From JBJHCA01 sp050485785 (GTDB lineage: Bacteria > Bacteroidota > Bacteroidia > Chitinophagales > Saprospiraceae), in NCBI GenBank assembly GCA_050485785.1, contig JBJHCA010000036.1:1-30425 (forward strand): a stretch of DNA of 30,425 nucleotides, read 5' to 3'. Positions 7,725 through 16,378 of the stretch are shown piece after piece. The position numbers and the translations under genes were made by a program. The stretch's first letter is position 1, and every line of letters starts with the position of its first letter. The notes beneath the pieces were generated by a model. The model did no database searches, was not told where the DNA came from, and saw nothing but the letters and a program-made list of their open reading frames with translations.

Positions 7725-8477
7725 TTAATGGATCAGAATACCCAATGCAAGCCCCGCCTTAAAATGAATGGAACGGCGATATGGGTTGACCATGGGTATA
7801 TGAGCTCTTTCCACATCGCCAATATTGGTGGGAGTAATGCCACCGCCAAAGTTGGCATCCACAGCTACTTTATTCCAGAATACCGCTTTGATCCCGAACA
7901 GGACCCCCAAACTTGCCGCTGAAGCGCGATAGGTTTCTTCTATTATTGGCTGTATGGGCAGCGTCCAGTCTTCCACTGATCTTTCCCCTTCAAGCCGAAC
8001 GGTTTTGTAAACGCCAAACAGAGCCAGGTAAATGTTTTCGTAACTGTTCATATAACGTATGGCATCGTGCCAATACCAGCGGTATTGAAGTTCTGTCCTG
8101 AAACCTTCCATCTCGTTGTATTCATACCGATAGATGCCGTCATAAGTACTGCCAAAGGTATTGTAGGAATCGGCCGAATAACTGTAAAAATACCCTGCCG
8201 ATATCCGCACGCTCTGTCGCGATGCAGTCGGTATCTCAAGTCCGGCTTCCAGCCCGGAAACAAAAAAGGAAAGGGGAAAAAACACAATTTCGAAACGGTG
8301 CGGTTTATCTTCCAAAACCTGCATGGGATTATCGGGATACATGGAGATGATGTGACCCGCCTCAATGGCTCTGTTTTTGAGCGCATCATAAAACGGGCTG
8401 TCAGCATTACTCATCATGGGCATTAAAACAATTCCAGCCAGAATGATCGCATGAAATAAAGAGGTTCTGATTTTCAT
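7725..8477 (-). CDS. Hypothetical secreted, outer-membrane-like protein
   Basis: I do not recognise a family with certainty. The 250-residue product starts with a signal peptide (hydrophobic stretch at about 9-22, likely cleavage near MSNA-D). The remainder is rich in short beta-type stretches with Tyr and Gly (SAGYFYSYSADSYNTFG) and ends in a strand rich in Ala, Gly and Leu (HFKAGLALGILIH), which fits an outer membrane barrel. A TACCTTTA box on the minus strand (8504-8511) upstream of the start is a possible -7 element. The gene diverges from the ABC membrane protein across 173 bases. Confidence 0.65.
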   Translation of the reverse strand: MKIRTSLFHAIILAGIVLMPMMSNADSPFYDALKNRAIEAGHIISMYPDNPMQVLEDKPHRFEIVFFPLSFFVSGLEAGLEIPTASRQSVRISAGYFYSYSADSYNTFGSTYDGIYRYEYNEMEGFRTELQYRWYWHDAIRYMNSYENIYLALFGVYKTVRLEGERSVEDWTLPIQPIIEETYRASAASLGVLFGIKAVFWNKVAVDANFGGGITPTNIGDVERAHIPMVNPYRRSIHFKAGLALGILIH

Positions 8478-8650
8478 GTTGTATGTATTTGGGATGTTTG
8501 CCGTAAAGGTAATGAAACGGCACTGTAACTTTTACCCGCTTTAGTTTACTCAAACATTTTTTAGTATTCCTTTTTTCGGAATGGATCTTTGCAGGCAATC
8601 AATTATTCTTCAAGGTTGGCCGCCCCGTTAAAAAAACAGAAATTTGTGCC

Positions 8651-9592
8651 GTGAATGTGATTTTCTTTGTCCTTTTCAGGATTCATCAGATTGTCCGTGC
8701 GCTTAAGGATGCAGGATGGTGGCATGTTATCATATTGTCTCCGTTTCTCATTGTTCTGGGGCTTATGTTGCTCGACAGACTACAGGATGCCCATGTTTTC
8801 TGGAAGATTATCATTGTGTTGGGTATGCCTGTGTGGTTGTTCTTTTCGCGCCGCGACAGGAATTTCATGAAACTCATTTCCGGCTATTCACCGCTGCTGT
8901 TTGCCCTTGAATACATCGTTCTTGCATCATTGGCGGGAGGAACGGCATTTTTGCTAACACGCGATGCGGAATATTTGTGGCCGGTACTCCCTGCAGGTTT
9001 GCTGGCAGTAATGCCGGTAATTACCTGGCGCAAGAAATGGATCAGGCAACTTCCCCTGGCCGATTATGTGCCCGTTGCTCAATTTGAGTTCAGAGCCATG
9101 TTGAGGTCTCAGTGGTTTTTTTTAGTAGTACTTCTACTTGCGGTAATTGCCGGACGGCATTTTTTCGTCGTTTTACTGGTGAGCGGGTGGTTTATCTCGC
9201 TGCTCATCAGTGGGTCGTACTATTATTTTGAGCCCATCGATCTGTTCCGGCAGCGATTCAACCGTCAGTTCAGTTCGGTGATCACCTTGCTGAGCCACGG
9301 GCTCACACTTCATATAATGATAGCTCCGGTACTGGCCCTGATGTGGTACTACCATCCGGAATACATCTACGTGCTGGTCTATTTTCATATTGCCATTGTT
9401 TTGCAGTGGTCGTTTTGTTTGTTTTATAAGTACGCCCATTACAGGACTGACAGGATGCAGATACCATCGCAGGTGCCCATTGCGTTGTTTATAGGCTCGT
9501 TGCTTGTACCGCTCGTATTGCCTGTAACCCTGTTCTACTGGTTTAAGTACCTTTTCAACTATTTTCGCAATATCCAATATTATGCAGCTTGA
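8651..9592 (+). CDS. Polytopic membrane protein, putative ABC permease
   Basis: A 313-residue protein with roughly eight or nine hydrophobic segments (for example about 27-43, 50-64, 82-101, 108-125, 153-190, 212-256 and 277-300). It overlaps the following ATPase gene by 11 bases, the usual arrangement of an ABC transporter permease with its ATPase, so a permease role is inferred from position and topology. There is no sequence motif that names the substrate. The start is GTG at 8651; a second in-frame GTG at 8657 is an alternative. A promoter-like pair (TTGG near 8616, GAAATTTG at 8639-8646, 19-base spacer) lies so close that a very short leader would result. Confidence 0.7.
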   Translation: MNVIFFVLFRIHQIVRALKDAGWWHVIILSPFLIVLGLMLLDRLQDAHVFWKIIIVLGMPVWLFFSRRDRNFMKLISGYSPLLFALEYIVLASLAGGTAFLLTRDAEYLWPVLPAGLLAVMPVITWRKKWIRQLPLADYVPVAQFEFRAMLRSQWFFLVVLLLAVIAGRHFFVVLLVSGWFISLLISGSYYYFEPIDLFRQRFNRQFSSVITLLSHGLTLHIMIAPVLALMWYYHPEYIYVLVYFHIAIVLQWSFCLFYKYAHYRTDRMQIPSQVPIALFIGSLLVPLVLPVTLFYWFKYLFNYFRNIQYYAA

Positions 9593-10259
9593 AGTAAAGG
9601 ATTTCAGTGCCTGGTATACCGGAACGGTAGCCTTGAAAAATATGCAGCTACTGGTGAGCGACAATCAGATCCATGGAATTCTCGGTTCAAACGGTGCGGG
9701 CAAAACCACCTTTTTTAAATCGCTGGCCGGCCTGCATAAAATGGTTGACGGGAAGATCCTGCTCAATGGCCAGCCAATCCGGGGCAGTTCAATTGCTCTG
9801 CTCGAAACTGACCCTTACTTTTACCCTTACATGAAGGGCTGGGAATACCTTCGCCTTGCCGGCAACGCAAGTAAGGAACAGCGACAGAAATGGGCCGATC
9901 TGCTCAGCCTTCCGCTGAACAGCTATATTCATACTTATTCTACGGGAATGAAGAAGAAACTCGCCTTTTCTGCCATAGTGTTGCAAAACCGTCCCGTAAT
10001 GCTGCTGGATGAACCCTTTAACGGCGTCGATCTGGAAGGCACGGAAATCATGACCCGGGTGTTAGCCTCACTCCAATCTGAAGGACGGATCATCATTGTT
10101 TCTTCCCACATCCTGTCTATGCTCACTGCCATGAGCAATAAAATCAGTTATTTATGGGATAAAGCCATTTACCATACCTTTTTGCCCCATGAGTACGATT
10201 ACCTGACGGCAGAGATCAAAAAATACATTCAAGAAAAAACGGATCGGATGCTCAGTTGA
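9582..10259 (+). CDS. ABC transporter ATP-binding protein
   Basis: This cytoplasmic ATPase subunit has 225 residues. The Walker A motif GSNGAGKTT is at about 35-43, the signature is YSTGMKKK (119-126) rather than LSGGQ, Walker B with LLDEP is at 139-145, and the switch histidine is in SSHIL (His176). The Q-loop region (ALLETDPYFYP) has Glu where Gln is usual. The short form with an STGM signature resembles ATPases of ABC-2 type exporters. It starts inside the end of the membrane protein gene (11-base overlap), so the two probably form one transporter. The substrate is unknown. Confidence 0.92.
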   Translation: MQLEVKDFSAWYTGTVALKNMQLLVSDNQIHGILGSNGAGKTTFFKSLAGLHKMVDGKILLNGQPIRGSSIALLETDPYFYPYMKGWEYLRLAGNASKEQRQKWADLLSLPLNSYIHTYSTGMKKKLAFSAIVLQNRPVMLLDEPFNGVDLEGTEIMTRVLASLQSEGRIIIVSSHILSMLTAMSNKISYLWDKAIYHTFLPHEYDYLTAEIKKYIQEKTDRMLS

Positions 10260-10312
10260 CCCGTTAGGGTTACGAGTTTAACCACCCTGAAGCTGCTATA
10301 AAACTTGCCGGC

Positions 10313-11284
10313 ATGGCTAAAAATCAACCCATACTTGTGATTCACGGCGGAGCCGGCACTATAAGGCCTGAAATTGCTGATGAAGAAACACGAAACCGCT
10401 ACCATACGGCTTTGTACTTTGCATTGGCTGCCGGATGTGCAGTATTGGAAGCAGGCGGAACGGCTTTAAGTGCTGTAGAGGCTGCAGTAGTTTCGATGGA
10501 AGATTGTCCGCTGTTCAATGCCGGCAAAGGAGCTGTGTTTACCGGTGAAGGAATACACGAGCTGGAAGCCGCTATAATGTGCGGTAAAACGCTGCAATAT
10601 GGCGGTGTAATTGGATTACAAACGGTAAAGAACCCGGTGAAGCTGGCCAGCCTGGTGTTGCATGATCCGCGGTTTGTTCTGCTCCAAGGTGCTGGTGCTG
10701 AAGCGTATGCCGCAAAGCAAAACGTGGAAAGGGTGGACAATACATGGTTTGATACGCCGCTCAGGAAAGAACAATGGATGAAAGCCCGAGAACTGAACCG
10801 CACAGTACTTGATCATACCCCGAAGGATGAGAAATTCGGCACGGTGGGAGCCGTAGCTGTGGATGCCATGGGAAACCTGGCTGCAGCTACTTCAACCGGC
10901 GGACTGACCAACAAAACCTACGGCCTCATTGGCGACTCAGCCATTCCCGGGGCAGGCACCTACGCGCACCATGCTACTGCTGCCGTTTCATGTACCGGGT
11001 ACGGTGAGTTTTTCCTGCGTGCGGTAGCAGCTCACCGGGTGCACGCTCTGATGATGGTTGGCAATCAAACGCTGGATGAAGCATGCAATTCAGTTATTCA
11101 TACCGACATTGCCACATTGGGCGGCGAAGGCGGCCTTATTGCAGTTGACTGCAAGGGCAATGTATGTATGCCTTTCAATACAGCCGGTATGTACAGAGCA
11201 TGGACTGACCACAAAGGGTGTGGGTATTCAGCCATGTTCGGTACTGAATATCCGGTTATGCAACACGATTTGCGCCAAGCCTGA
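10313..11284 (+). CDS. Isoaspartyl peptidase / L-asparaginase
   Basis: This N-terminal nucleophile hydrolase of the plant-type asparaginase family (asparaginase 2, IaaA-like) cleaves isoaspartyl dipeptides and can hydrolyse asparagine. The precursor is expected to cut itself before Thr177 in FGTVGAVAVD, giving alpha and beta chains. Also conserved are HGGAG (11-15), the NAGKGAVFT segment (69-77) and TSTGGLTNK after the nucleophile. The length, 323 residues, is typical. No signal peptide is visible, so it should be cytoplasmic. It begins 53 bases after the ATPase gene on the same strand and may share its transcript. It converges with pth across 23 bases. Confidence 0.93.
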   Translation: MAKNQPILVIHGGAGTIRPEIADEETRNRYHTALYFALAAGCAVLEAGGTALSAVEAAVVSMEDCPLFNAGKGAVFTGEGIHELEAAIMCGKTLQYGGVIGLQTVKNPVKLASLVLHDPRFVLLQGAGAEAYAAKQNVERVDNTWFDTPLRKEQWMKARELNRTVLDHTPKDEKFGTVGAVAVDAMGNLAAATSTGGLTNKTYGLIGDSAIPGAGTYAHHATAAVSCTGYGEFFLRAVAAHRVHALMMVGNQTLDEACNSVIHTDIATLGGEGGLIAVDCKGNVCMPFNTAGMYRAWTDHKGCGYSAMFGTEYPVMQHDLRQA

Positions 11285-11307
11285 TTCAGTAATTCCGCAA
11301 TCGGTGA

Positions 11308-11868
11308 TCAGCCGTTAAACTTATTCATGGTATGTGCTAATCCGATGGTGCAAAATGATATTGCGGCTTCTGCGGTTTTGGTGAGGAAATCGGGTAAAGC
11401 TTCCTGTTCTTCGCGGTCCCACTCGCCTAAAACATAGTCAACCTGCCTGCCACGGGCAAAATCACTGCCCACGCCAAGGCGCATGCGGCAAAACTGTGTG
11501 GTGTTGAGTCGGGCAATAATGTCCTTGAGTCCGTTATGTCCACCGTCACTTCCTTTGCCTCTGATGCGGATGGTACCAAAATCGAGGTTGATGTCGTCGG
11601 AAATCACCAGAAGCTTGGCAAGGGGAATGTTTTCTTTTTGTAACCAGAATCGGATCGCATTGCCGCTCAGGTTCATGTAAGTATTGGGTTTAATGACGAT
11701 CAGCTTGCGACCTCTGGTTTTTACCTCGGCTTTATCGCCAAAATTGGAAGGTGCCCAGGAACCTTCAAGCGATGTAACAAGTGCTTCTACAGCTTTGAAA
11801 CCGATATTGTGCCGGGTGTTGATGTATTGATCTCCCGGATTTCCCAGGCCTGCGATTAAATATTTCAT
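11308..11868 (-). CDS. pth: Peptidyl-tRNA hydrolase
   Basis: Pth releases tRNA from peptidyl-tRNAs that drop off the ribosome, recycling tRNA in the cytoplasm. The protein begins MKYLIAGLGNPG, with Asn10 and His20 (NTRHNIGF) at the same positions as the E. coli active-site residues. The later blocks NTYMNLSGNA, the SDDINLDFG stretch and GSDGGHNGLKDI are all present. I chose ATG at 11868 (186 residues); the in-frame TTG at 11877 would add three residues. It diverges from the M16 peptidase gene with 107 bases between start codons. Confidence 0.96.
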   Translation of the reverse strand: MKYLIAGLGNPGDQYINTRHNIGFKAVEALVTSLEGSWAPSNFGDKAEVKTRGRKLIVIKPNTYMNLSGNAIRFWLQKENIPLAKLLVISDDINLDFGTIRIRGKGSDGGHNGLKDIIARLNTTQFCRMRLGVGSDFARGRQVDYVLGEWDREEQEALPDFLTKTAEAAISFCTIGLAHTMNKFNG

Positions 11869-11975
11869 GGATGCCAATAATTGCGCCTTTGGCAGAAGTA
11901 AAGGCGGTATTTATCGAAATAGACCGCAAAGAAACAGCTATTATGTTATTTTCGCAGATTCAAAATTTTATTTTT

Positions 11976-14960
11976 ATGATGAAGTTACTTACCCTGCTTT
12001 CCTGTTTCCTTATTGCCGTTCAGGGCATTACCGCTACAGGCACCCCGGAGGGGGGCACACAAAAAGATATAGAAAATGATCACCCACACCAGATTAACGA
12101 TAACCCTGAGCGCTACCCTTATGTGGAAGTAGAAGGAGACCCTCTTCAAGCCAGGATATATACCCTGCCCAATGGCCTCAAAGTGTACCTGAGCCGCAAT
12201 GATGCGGAACCGAGAATCATGACGAATATTGCTGTTCGTGCCGGTTCAAAGCACGATCCGGCAGATGCCACAGGCCTGGCTCACTACCTTGAGCACATGC
12301 TGTTTAAAGGTACCAGTAAGATTGGTGCACTGGACTGGGAAAGAGAGAAAGTGTACCTGGATAAGATTGCCGAACTTTACGAGCAACACCGGAATACGGA
12401 AGATGAAGCTACACGCAGAGCGATTTACCGGGAAATAGACAGCCTGTCGTTCCTGGCATCACAACTGGTAGGTGCCAATGAGTATGACCGGATGATCAGC
12501 TCGCTGGGTGCCCGGGGCACCAATGCCTATACTTCCGTGGAACAAACGGTGTACCTCAATGACATTCCTTCTAATGAGTTGGAAAAATGGCTCAAAATTG
12601 AAGCCGAGCGGTTCAGTGAAGTAGTACTGAGACTGTTTCACACTGAACTGGAAGCGGTGTACGAGGAATTCAACATCAGTCAGGACAATGATTTCAGGAA
12701 AGTAATTTTCAAGATCAATGAAGTGCTGTTTCCCTCGCATCAGTACGGGACTCAAACTACGATTGGAACCGGGGAGCATTTGAAGAATCCTTCTCATTAC
12801 CGCATCTATGAGTACTTTAATGCGTATTACCACCCCAACAATATGGCGGTAATATTAGCGGGAGACCTCGACTTTGATGAAACGATCCGCCTAGTTGACA
12901 AATACTTTGGTAATTACAAGCCGGGCGAAGTGCAGCCTTTTACGTTTGAGCCTCAACCCGAGCTTACGGAGCCTTTGAAGTTTGACATTTACGGTCAGCA
13001 GGCTGCGTATCTGGAGATTGCCTACCGGTTTGATGCAGAGCATTATCCCATGGTGGAAATGATCAGGGGAGTATTGCACAACAATAAGGCTGGGCTGATT
13101 GACCTGAACCTGAATCAACAACAGCGGGTGATTGAAGGTGGTGCCTGGCTATGGCGGATGGAGGACTACAACCTGTTCAGGCTATCTGCCAAGCCCCGTT
13201 CCGGACAGTCACTGGACGAAGTTCGTGACTTGCTGCTGGCCGAAGTGGAAAAACTGAAAGCCGGTGAGTTTGATGAATGGTTGCTTGAGGCTATAGTCAA
13301 CGATTTCAGAGTCCGCAACATACGCTCGCTGGAAAGCAATAATGCCCGGGCCAGTTTCATGACCAATGCCTTTGTACTGGGTATAGATTGGGATGATTAC
13401 GTAGGCATTATTGATGAAATGAGCAGAATCACCAAACAGGAAATGGTGGCCTTTGCCAACAGACATTTTCGCAACAATCACGTTTCCATTTACAAAAAGG
13501 TTGGCGATGATCCCAATGTTTATAAGGTTGACAAACCTGAAATTACGCCCATTGAGCTGAATCGTGAAGAAATGTCTTTATGGACGACCGCTTTTTTTGC
13601 CATGCCGCCTTCGGAAGAAATCGAAGCCGAGTTTATTGATTACACAGAAGTGATCACTACAAGCCATCTGCCTGACGGTACGCGGTTTGACTATATGGAG
13701 AACACAGCCAACGAATTGTTCAGGCTGTATTATATCGTTGACATGGGCAGCAGGCATAATGAGCTTTTGCCATTGGCACTCAACTACCTGCCTTATCTGG
13801 GAACGTCAAAATATTCACCTGAAGACCTTCAGAAAGAGCTGTTCCGCCTGGGGCTTACCCTCAATGTCAATGCCGGAACCGATGAAATTTACGTTTTCCT
13901 GAGCGGTTTGGATGAGTCGTTTGAGGAAGCAGTAGCCCTTTTTGAGCATATGCTGGCCGAAGTTCAGCCCAATGAAGAGGCTTTGCTGAATGTGATCGAA
14001 GACGAACTGACACAGCGCGCCAATCGCAAAAAAGACCGCCGCGTCATCATGAATCAGGCCATGATCAGCTATGCCCGGTATGGGGAAGTTTCGCCGTTTA
14101 CTGACATCATGAGCGAAGAAGAGCTGCGGGCCGTTACTTCCGCCGAACTGATCGACCTGATCCAAAGAATGACAAGCTACCCGCACAGGGTTTATTATTT
14201 CGGTATCAGGAACCCTGAAGATGTAAAATCGGCCATTTTGGAACACAAACCTATGCGCAGCGAATTTCGTCCCATTCCTGCGCGGAAGCAATATCCCGAA
14301 CTCAGCATGGATGAGGATAAGGTGTTGTTTGTGCATTTTCCTATGGTACAGGCCGAAGTGACGCTGATATCTCAGACAGAGGATCGGTTTAACTACGATC
14401 AGTTCCTGGCCAGCGAACTGTACAATAACTACTTTGGCTTTGGCCTGTCGTCCATTATGTTCCAGGAGATCCGTGAATCCAAAGCATTGGCTTACTCCAC
14501 TTTTGCCTTTTACAGCAGCCCTCAGCGTTTAGATGAAAGCCACTACCTGCGGTCATTTGTCGGCACTCAGGCCGATAAGCTTCAGGAGGCCATAGAAGCA
14601 GTCAGGCATATCGTGGATAACATGCCGGTGGTTCCGTCGCAAATTGAAGGAGCAAGAGTTTCACTGCAAAAGCGGATTGAAAGCGAACGTTTGCGCGGAC
14701 CGTCACTCTACTTCAGCTATTACAACAATTTGCGCCGGGGTATAGATCACGATTACCGGATTGACAGCTACGCCTTTTTAAATGATTTTGAACTGGAAAG
14801 CCTCACATCTTTCCACCGCAATCACGTGAGGGGGCAGAAGTTTACTTTCCTTGTGCTGGGCGACCGCGAACGAATTGACATGGATTACCTGAAAACCATT
14901 GGCGAGGTCACTGAACTGTCACTCGAAGAAATATTCGGCGAGGACGAAATCAAGCCCTGA
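11976..14960 (+). CDS. M16 family zinc peptidase, two-domain, exported
   Basis: A single-chain M16 (pitrilysin-like) metallopeptidase of 994 residues. The N-terminal half carries the inverted zinc motif HYLEH (His103, Glu106, His107), and a glutamate in ELEAVYEEF near residue 230 is the probable third ligand. The conserved stretch GTNAYTSVEQTVYLNDIP follows the motif. The C-terminal half has the non-catalytic M16 fold, including the GLSSIMFQEIRESKALAYS region. The protein should be periplasmic: from the ATG at 11976 (or 11979) it has a signal peptide (hydrophobic LLTLLSCFLIAV). The open frame extends upstream to 11871, but that part overlaps pth and would bury the signal peptide, so I reject it. 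A strong terminator follows at 15005-15040, so it is probably monocistronic. Confidence 0.92.
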   Translation: MMKLLTLLSCFLIAVQGITATGTPEGGTQKDIENDHPHQINDNPERYPYVEVEGDPLQARIYTLPNGLKVYLSRNDAEPRIMTNIAVRAGSKHDPADATGLAHYLEHMLFKGTSKIGALDWEREKVYLDKIAELYEQHRNTEDEATRRAIYREIDSLSFLASQLVGANEYDRMISSLGARGTNAYTSVEQTVYLNDIPSNELEKWLKIEAERFSEVVLRLFHTELEAVYEEFNISQDNDFRKVIFKINEVLFPSHQYGTQTTIGTGEHLKNPSHYRIYEYFNAYYHPNNMAVILAGDLDFDETIRLVDKYFGNYKPGEVQPFTFEPQPELTEPLKFDIYGQQAAYLEIAYRFDAEHYPMVEMIRGVLHNNKAGLIDLNLNQQQRVIEGGAWLWRMEDYNLFRLSAKPRSGQSLDEVRDLLLAEVEKLKAGEFDEWLLEAIVNDFRVRNIRSLESNNARASFMTNAFVLGIDWDDYVGIIDEMSRITKQEMVAFANRHFRNNHVSIYKKVGDDPNVYKVDKPEITPIELNREEMSLWTTAFFAMPPSEEIEAEFIDYTEVITTSHLPDGTRFDYMENTANELFRLYYIVDMGSRHNELLPLALNYLPYLGTSKYSPEDLQKELFRLGLTLNVNAGTDEIYVFLSGLDESFEEAVALFEHMLAEVQPNEEALLNVIEDELTQRANRKKDRRVIMNQAMISYARYGEVSPFTDIMSEEELRAVTSAELIDLIQRMTSYPHRVYYFGIRNPEDVKSAILEHKPMRSEFRPIPARKQYPELSMDEDKVLFVHFPMVQAEVTLISQTEDRFNYDQFLASELYNNYFGFGLSSIMFQEIRESKALAYSTFAFYSSPQRLDESHYLRSFVGTQADKLQEAIEAVRHIVDNMPVVPSQIEGARVSLQKRIESERLRGPSLYFSYYNNLRRGIDHDYRIDSYAFLNDFELESLTSFHRNHVRGQKFTFLVLGDRERIDMDYLKTIGEVTELSLEEIFGEDEIKP

Positions 14961-15004
14961 GCAAATCAGGCCGTCTTCACTTGCCGCAGAATGATTAACT
15001 TGTG

Positions 15005-15040
15005 GCCCCGGTAGAAAATATGTTCACCGGGGCTGTTTTT
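15005..15040 (+). terminator. Rho-independent terminator after the M16 gene
   Basis: The stem GCCCCGGT (15005-15012) pairs with ACCGGGGC (15026-15033) around a 13-base loop and is followed by a T-run (15034-15040). It lies about 45 bases after the peptidase stop codon. The remaining bases to lpxD (15041-15210) contain no gene and no convincing promoter. Confidence 0.85.
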
Positions 15041-15210
15041 TAGTCCGTTTCAGGAAATGACACACACTGTTACAGTATTGCACACCGGATCACTATTCAA
15101 GTGGCTTTGTCAGGGAAATTATAGCCCGGTCATAGTTATTGAACGGTGGTCTGTTTTGTTTTTCATAGCTCTTTGTTGTACAGGTTACCCGATCAAAGCA
15201 TATTGCCTGC

Positions 15211-16224
15211 ATGTATAAACTTGCCGACATAGCCGCCATACTTGGCCTTGACATCGATACATCCATAGCCGGAAAACGGATCAGTGGTATTGCCCCGCTG
15301 GAAGAAGCCGGACCTGACGAGCTTTCCTTTTTTGCCGACGAGCGGTACCGGACTCAGTTTGAGCAATCCCGTGCCGGGGTGATACTTACCAGTCTTCAGG
15401 AAAATTCCCATCCTCATGCCGTACTGCTTCGGGTTGATCATGTGCGCGCGGCCCTGATCAGACTACTTGAAAAGGCGAGTTCCGATTCGGGTCTCAAACC
15501 GGGAATCCATCCTACTGCTGTAATCCACAGCACTGCCGAAGTGGACGAAAAGGCGCATATAGGGCCTTATGTAGTAGTAGGTGCCGGCTGTAGTATCAGC
15601 CGAGGCTGCATTATTCATGCTCACGTTACCATTGGCAACAAGGTGAGCATCGGTGACAATACGGTGATCCATTCGGGTGTAAGATTGTATGACTTGACCA
15701 GGATTGGTAGGCAATGCATAATCCATGCCAATGCCGTAATAGGCTCAGACGGATTTGGGTTTACACCGGACGCGCAGGGGGTTTACCACAAGGTTCCCCA
15801 GATGGGATATGTCGATATTGCCGATGATGTTGAAATCGGAGCCAATACGGTTATTGACCGGGCAACCCTGGGCAAAACCGTTATTGAACAGGGTGTAAAA
15901 CTCGATAACCTCATTCAGATAGCCCATAATGTAAAAATTGGGGCACACACGGTTATTGCAGCCCAGGCCGGTATTGCCGGAAGTTCCAGTATCGGCAGTA
16001 ACAGTATGATAGGCGGGCAGGCCGGAATTGTGGGTCATATCAGTTTGCCCGATCAAACCCGGGTTCAGGCGCAAAGCGGCGTTACCCATGCACCTAAATA
16101 TCCCGGAACCGCCCTGCACGGCAGCCCGGCCATGGAATACCGGCGTTTTCTGAAAGCCTATGCCTTGTTTAGAAACCTGCCCGAAATTATTGACGAGCTG
16201 CGTTCGGCCTCAGACCCTGGATAG
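15211..16224 (+). CDS. lpxD: UDP-3-O-acylglucosamine N-acyltransferase
   Basis: LpxD adds the N-linked 3-hydroxyacyl chain to UDP-3-O-acyl-glucosamine in lipid A synthesis, using acyl-ACP, in the cytoplasm. The 337-residue protein has the N-terminal uridine-binding domain (about 1-95, with the ELSFFADERY block) and then a left-handed beta-helix built from hexapeptide repeats (about 100-300). The catalytic histidine is His239 in IQIAHNVKIG, the same number as in E. coli. It is the first gene of the lipid A cluster; lpxC/fabZ follows after 154 bases that contain a good promoter of their own. Confidence 0.97.
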   Translation: MYKLADIAAILGLDIDTSIAGKRISGIAPLEEAGPDELSFFADERYRTQFEQSRAGVILTSLQENSHPHAVLLRVDHVRAALIRLLEKASSDSGLKPGIHPTAVIHSTAEVDEKAHIGPYVVVGAGCSISRGCIIHAHVTIGNKVSIGDNTVIHSGVRLYDLTRIGRQCIIHANAVIGSDGFGFTPDAQGVYHKVPQMGYVDIADDVEIGANTVIDRATLGKTVIEQGVKLDNLIQIAHNVKIGAHTVIAAQAGIAGSSSIGSNSMIGGQAGIVGHISLPDQTRVQAQSGVTHAPKYPGTALHGSPAMEYRRFLKAYALFRNLPEIIDELRSASDPG

Positions 16225-16260
16225 GTAACAGCCCATTGTTGCGAATGGTGCGCAATATAG

Positions 16261-16291
16261 TTTAACCACTGTGTTTAATTTATTAGTTTTG
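16261..16291 (+). promoter_or_regulatory. Predicted promoter for lpxC/fabZ-lpxA-ABC
   Basis: TAGTTTTG (16284-16291) matches the Bacteroidota -7 consensus TAnnTTTG exactly. A TTTA at 16261-16264 sits 19 bases upstream, one base off the TTTG -33 element. This predicts a start of transcription near 16297 and a leader of about 80 bases, so the lpxC operon can be expressed independently of lpxD. Confidence 0.6.
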
Positions 16292-16378
16292 TGCTTTCAA
16301 CAAACTGCATAGTAAACTCACTGGAAAACACCTACAGTTTTCCGGATAAAATTCCACGGCATTATTCACCCTCATTCC

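Noticed and set aside
11871..11975. N-terminal extension of the M16 peptidase
   Set aside because: It would put 35 residues before the signal peptide and overlap the pth gene start.
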